Shown here in pieces: positions 5,621-5,923 of a stretch of DNA of 5,923 nucleotides (the first letter of the stretch is position 1; every line of letters starts with the position of its first letter). A program made the position numbers and the translations under genes. The DNA lies in NCBI GenBank assembly GCA_005789055.1, contig SYAA01000443.1, forward strand, positions 1 through 5,923, read 5' to 3'. Under the pieces are notes generated by a model. That model ran no database searches. It was not told the DNA's origin and worked only from the letters and a program-made list of their open reading frames with translations. The stretch comes from Actinomycetota bacterium. GTDB taxonomy: Bacteria; Actinomycetota; Actinomycetes; Mycobacteriales; Mycobacteriaceae.

Positions 5621-5923
5621 CTATCCGCGGTCGAGCGACACGAACAGATGCCGGATGCCGGTGTGCCGATTGCTTCGCGTCCATTCCACCGGCCCAGCGA
5701 TCCGCACGTCCGAAAATCGCACCAGTAACTCCTCGAAGAGCACCCGGAGTTCGAGTCGGGCCAGGTTGGCGCCCAAGCAGTAGTGCACACCCTGTCCGAA
5801 GCCGAGGTGTGGATTGGGTTTACGGCCGACATCGAACTCATCGGCATGGTCGAAGACCGACTCATCCCGGTTGGCCGATCCCTCCCACACCAGCACCTTC
5901 TGCCCGGCGGTGATGGACTGCCC
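5621..5923 (-). CDS. cyp126: Cytochrome P450, C-terminal part, CYP126-like
   Basis: This is the last 100 codons of a P450 monooxygenase; the rest lies right of the window. Numbering from the first visible residue, the heme-binding loop is [10 protein letters not shown] with C49 as the thiolate ligand, F42, G45 and G51 all present, followed by the L-helix start ANLARLE. Upstream is the usual bacterial segment leading to ANRDE and the F24/D25 region, and the tail ends [17 protein letters not shown]. The I-helix and ExxR motif are outside the window. Assignment to CYP126 rests mainly on synteny: in M. tuberculosis cyp126 lies beside Rv0779c and purC. CYP126 is an orphan P450 with no settled natural substrate, to my knowledge. 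It needs ferredoxin and reductase partners, none of which is in view. P450 identity is certain, the CYP126 label probable. Confidence 0.9.
   Translation of the reverse strand, partial: GQSITAGQKVLVWEGSANRDESVFDHADEFDVGRKPNPHLGFGQGVHYCLGANLARLELRVLFEELLVRFSDVRIAGPVEWTRSNRHTGIRHLFVSLDRG

Noticed and set aside
5389..5913. A 174-codon plus-strand frame across the membrane-protein end and the P450
   Set aside because: It overlaps two well-supported genes, one antisense with an intact heme motif, and has Arg/Ala/Pro-rich shadow composition.

Overview
The window is high-GC DNA whose gene content and order point to a member of the Mycobacteriaceae, probably a non-tuberculous Mycobacterium/Mycolicibacterium. 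Read on the minus strand, the right part is cyp126-like P450, then an Rv0779c-like membrane protein on the opposite strand, then purC, then ptrB. From memory this is the order of the M. tuberculosis cyp126-Rv0779c-purC-ptrB region. I could not search a database, so the species is not determined.

Layout, left to right. (1) 2-565 (+): C-terminal 187 residues of a UlaG-like metallo-beta-lactamase-fold hydrolase, cut by the window edge. (2) 585-1385 (+): complete short-chain dehydrogenase/reductase of the RhlG type, 19 nt downstream and probably cotranscribed with gene 1. (3) 1389-1406: hairpin at a tail-to-tail junction. (4) 1397-1885 (-): glutathione-peroxidase-family enzyme, probably thioredoxin-dependent. 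(5) 1896-4019 (-): intact S9A oligopeptidase B (ptrB). (6) 4019-4918 (-): purC, SAICAR synthetase. (7) 4919-4969: short divergent intergenic region with a probable leaderless purC promoter. (8) 4970-5596 (+): two-TM membrane protein of unknown function. (9) 5604-5619: second hairpin at a tail-to-tail junction. (10) 5621-5923 (-): C-terminal 100 residues of a cytochrome P450, cyp126-like, cut by the window edge. There is no gene-free stretch of 300 bases; the largest gap is 51 nt.

purC, ptrB and the peroxidase gene form a tight minus-strand operon: purC and ptrB share one base (TGATG) and the peroxidase starts 10 nt after the ptrB stop. It links a purine-biosynthesis enzyme to a cytosolic peptidase and a peroxide-detoxifying enzyme. 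The MBL/SDR pair converges on this operon and may form a separate small catabolic or lipid-modifying unit. I saw no mobile element, CRISPR array, rRNA/tRNA or phage signature. The region looks like ordinary chromosomal housekeeping DNA. Its more interesting points are the residues in the ptrB substrate pocket, the intact ptrB, the leaderless purC start, and the conserved orphan membrane protein beside an orphan P450.
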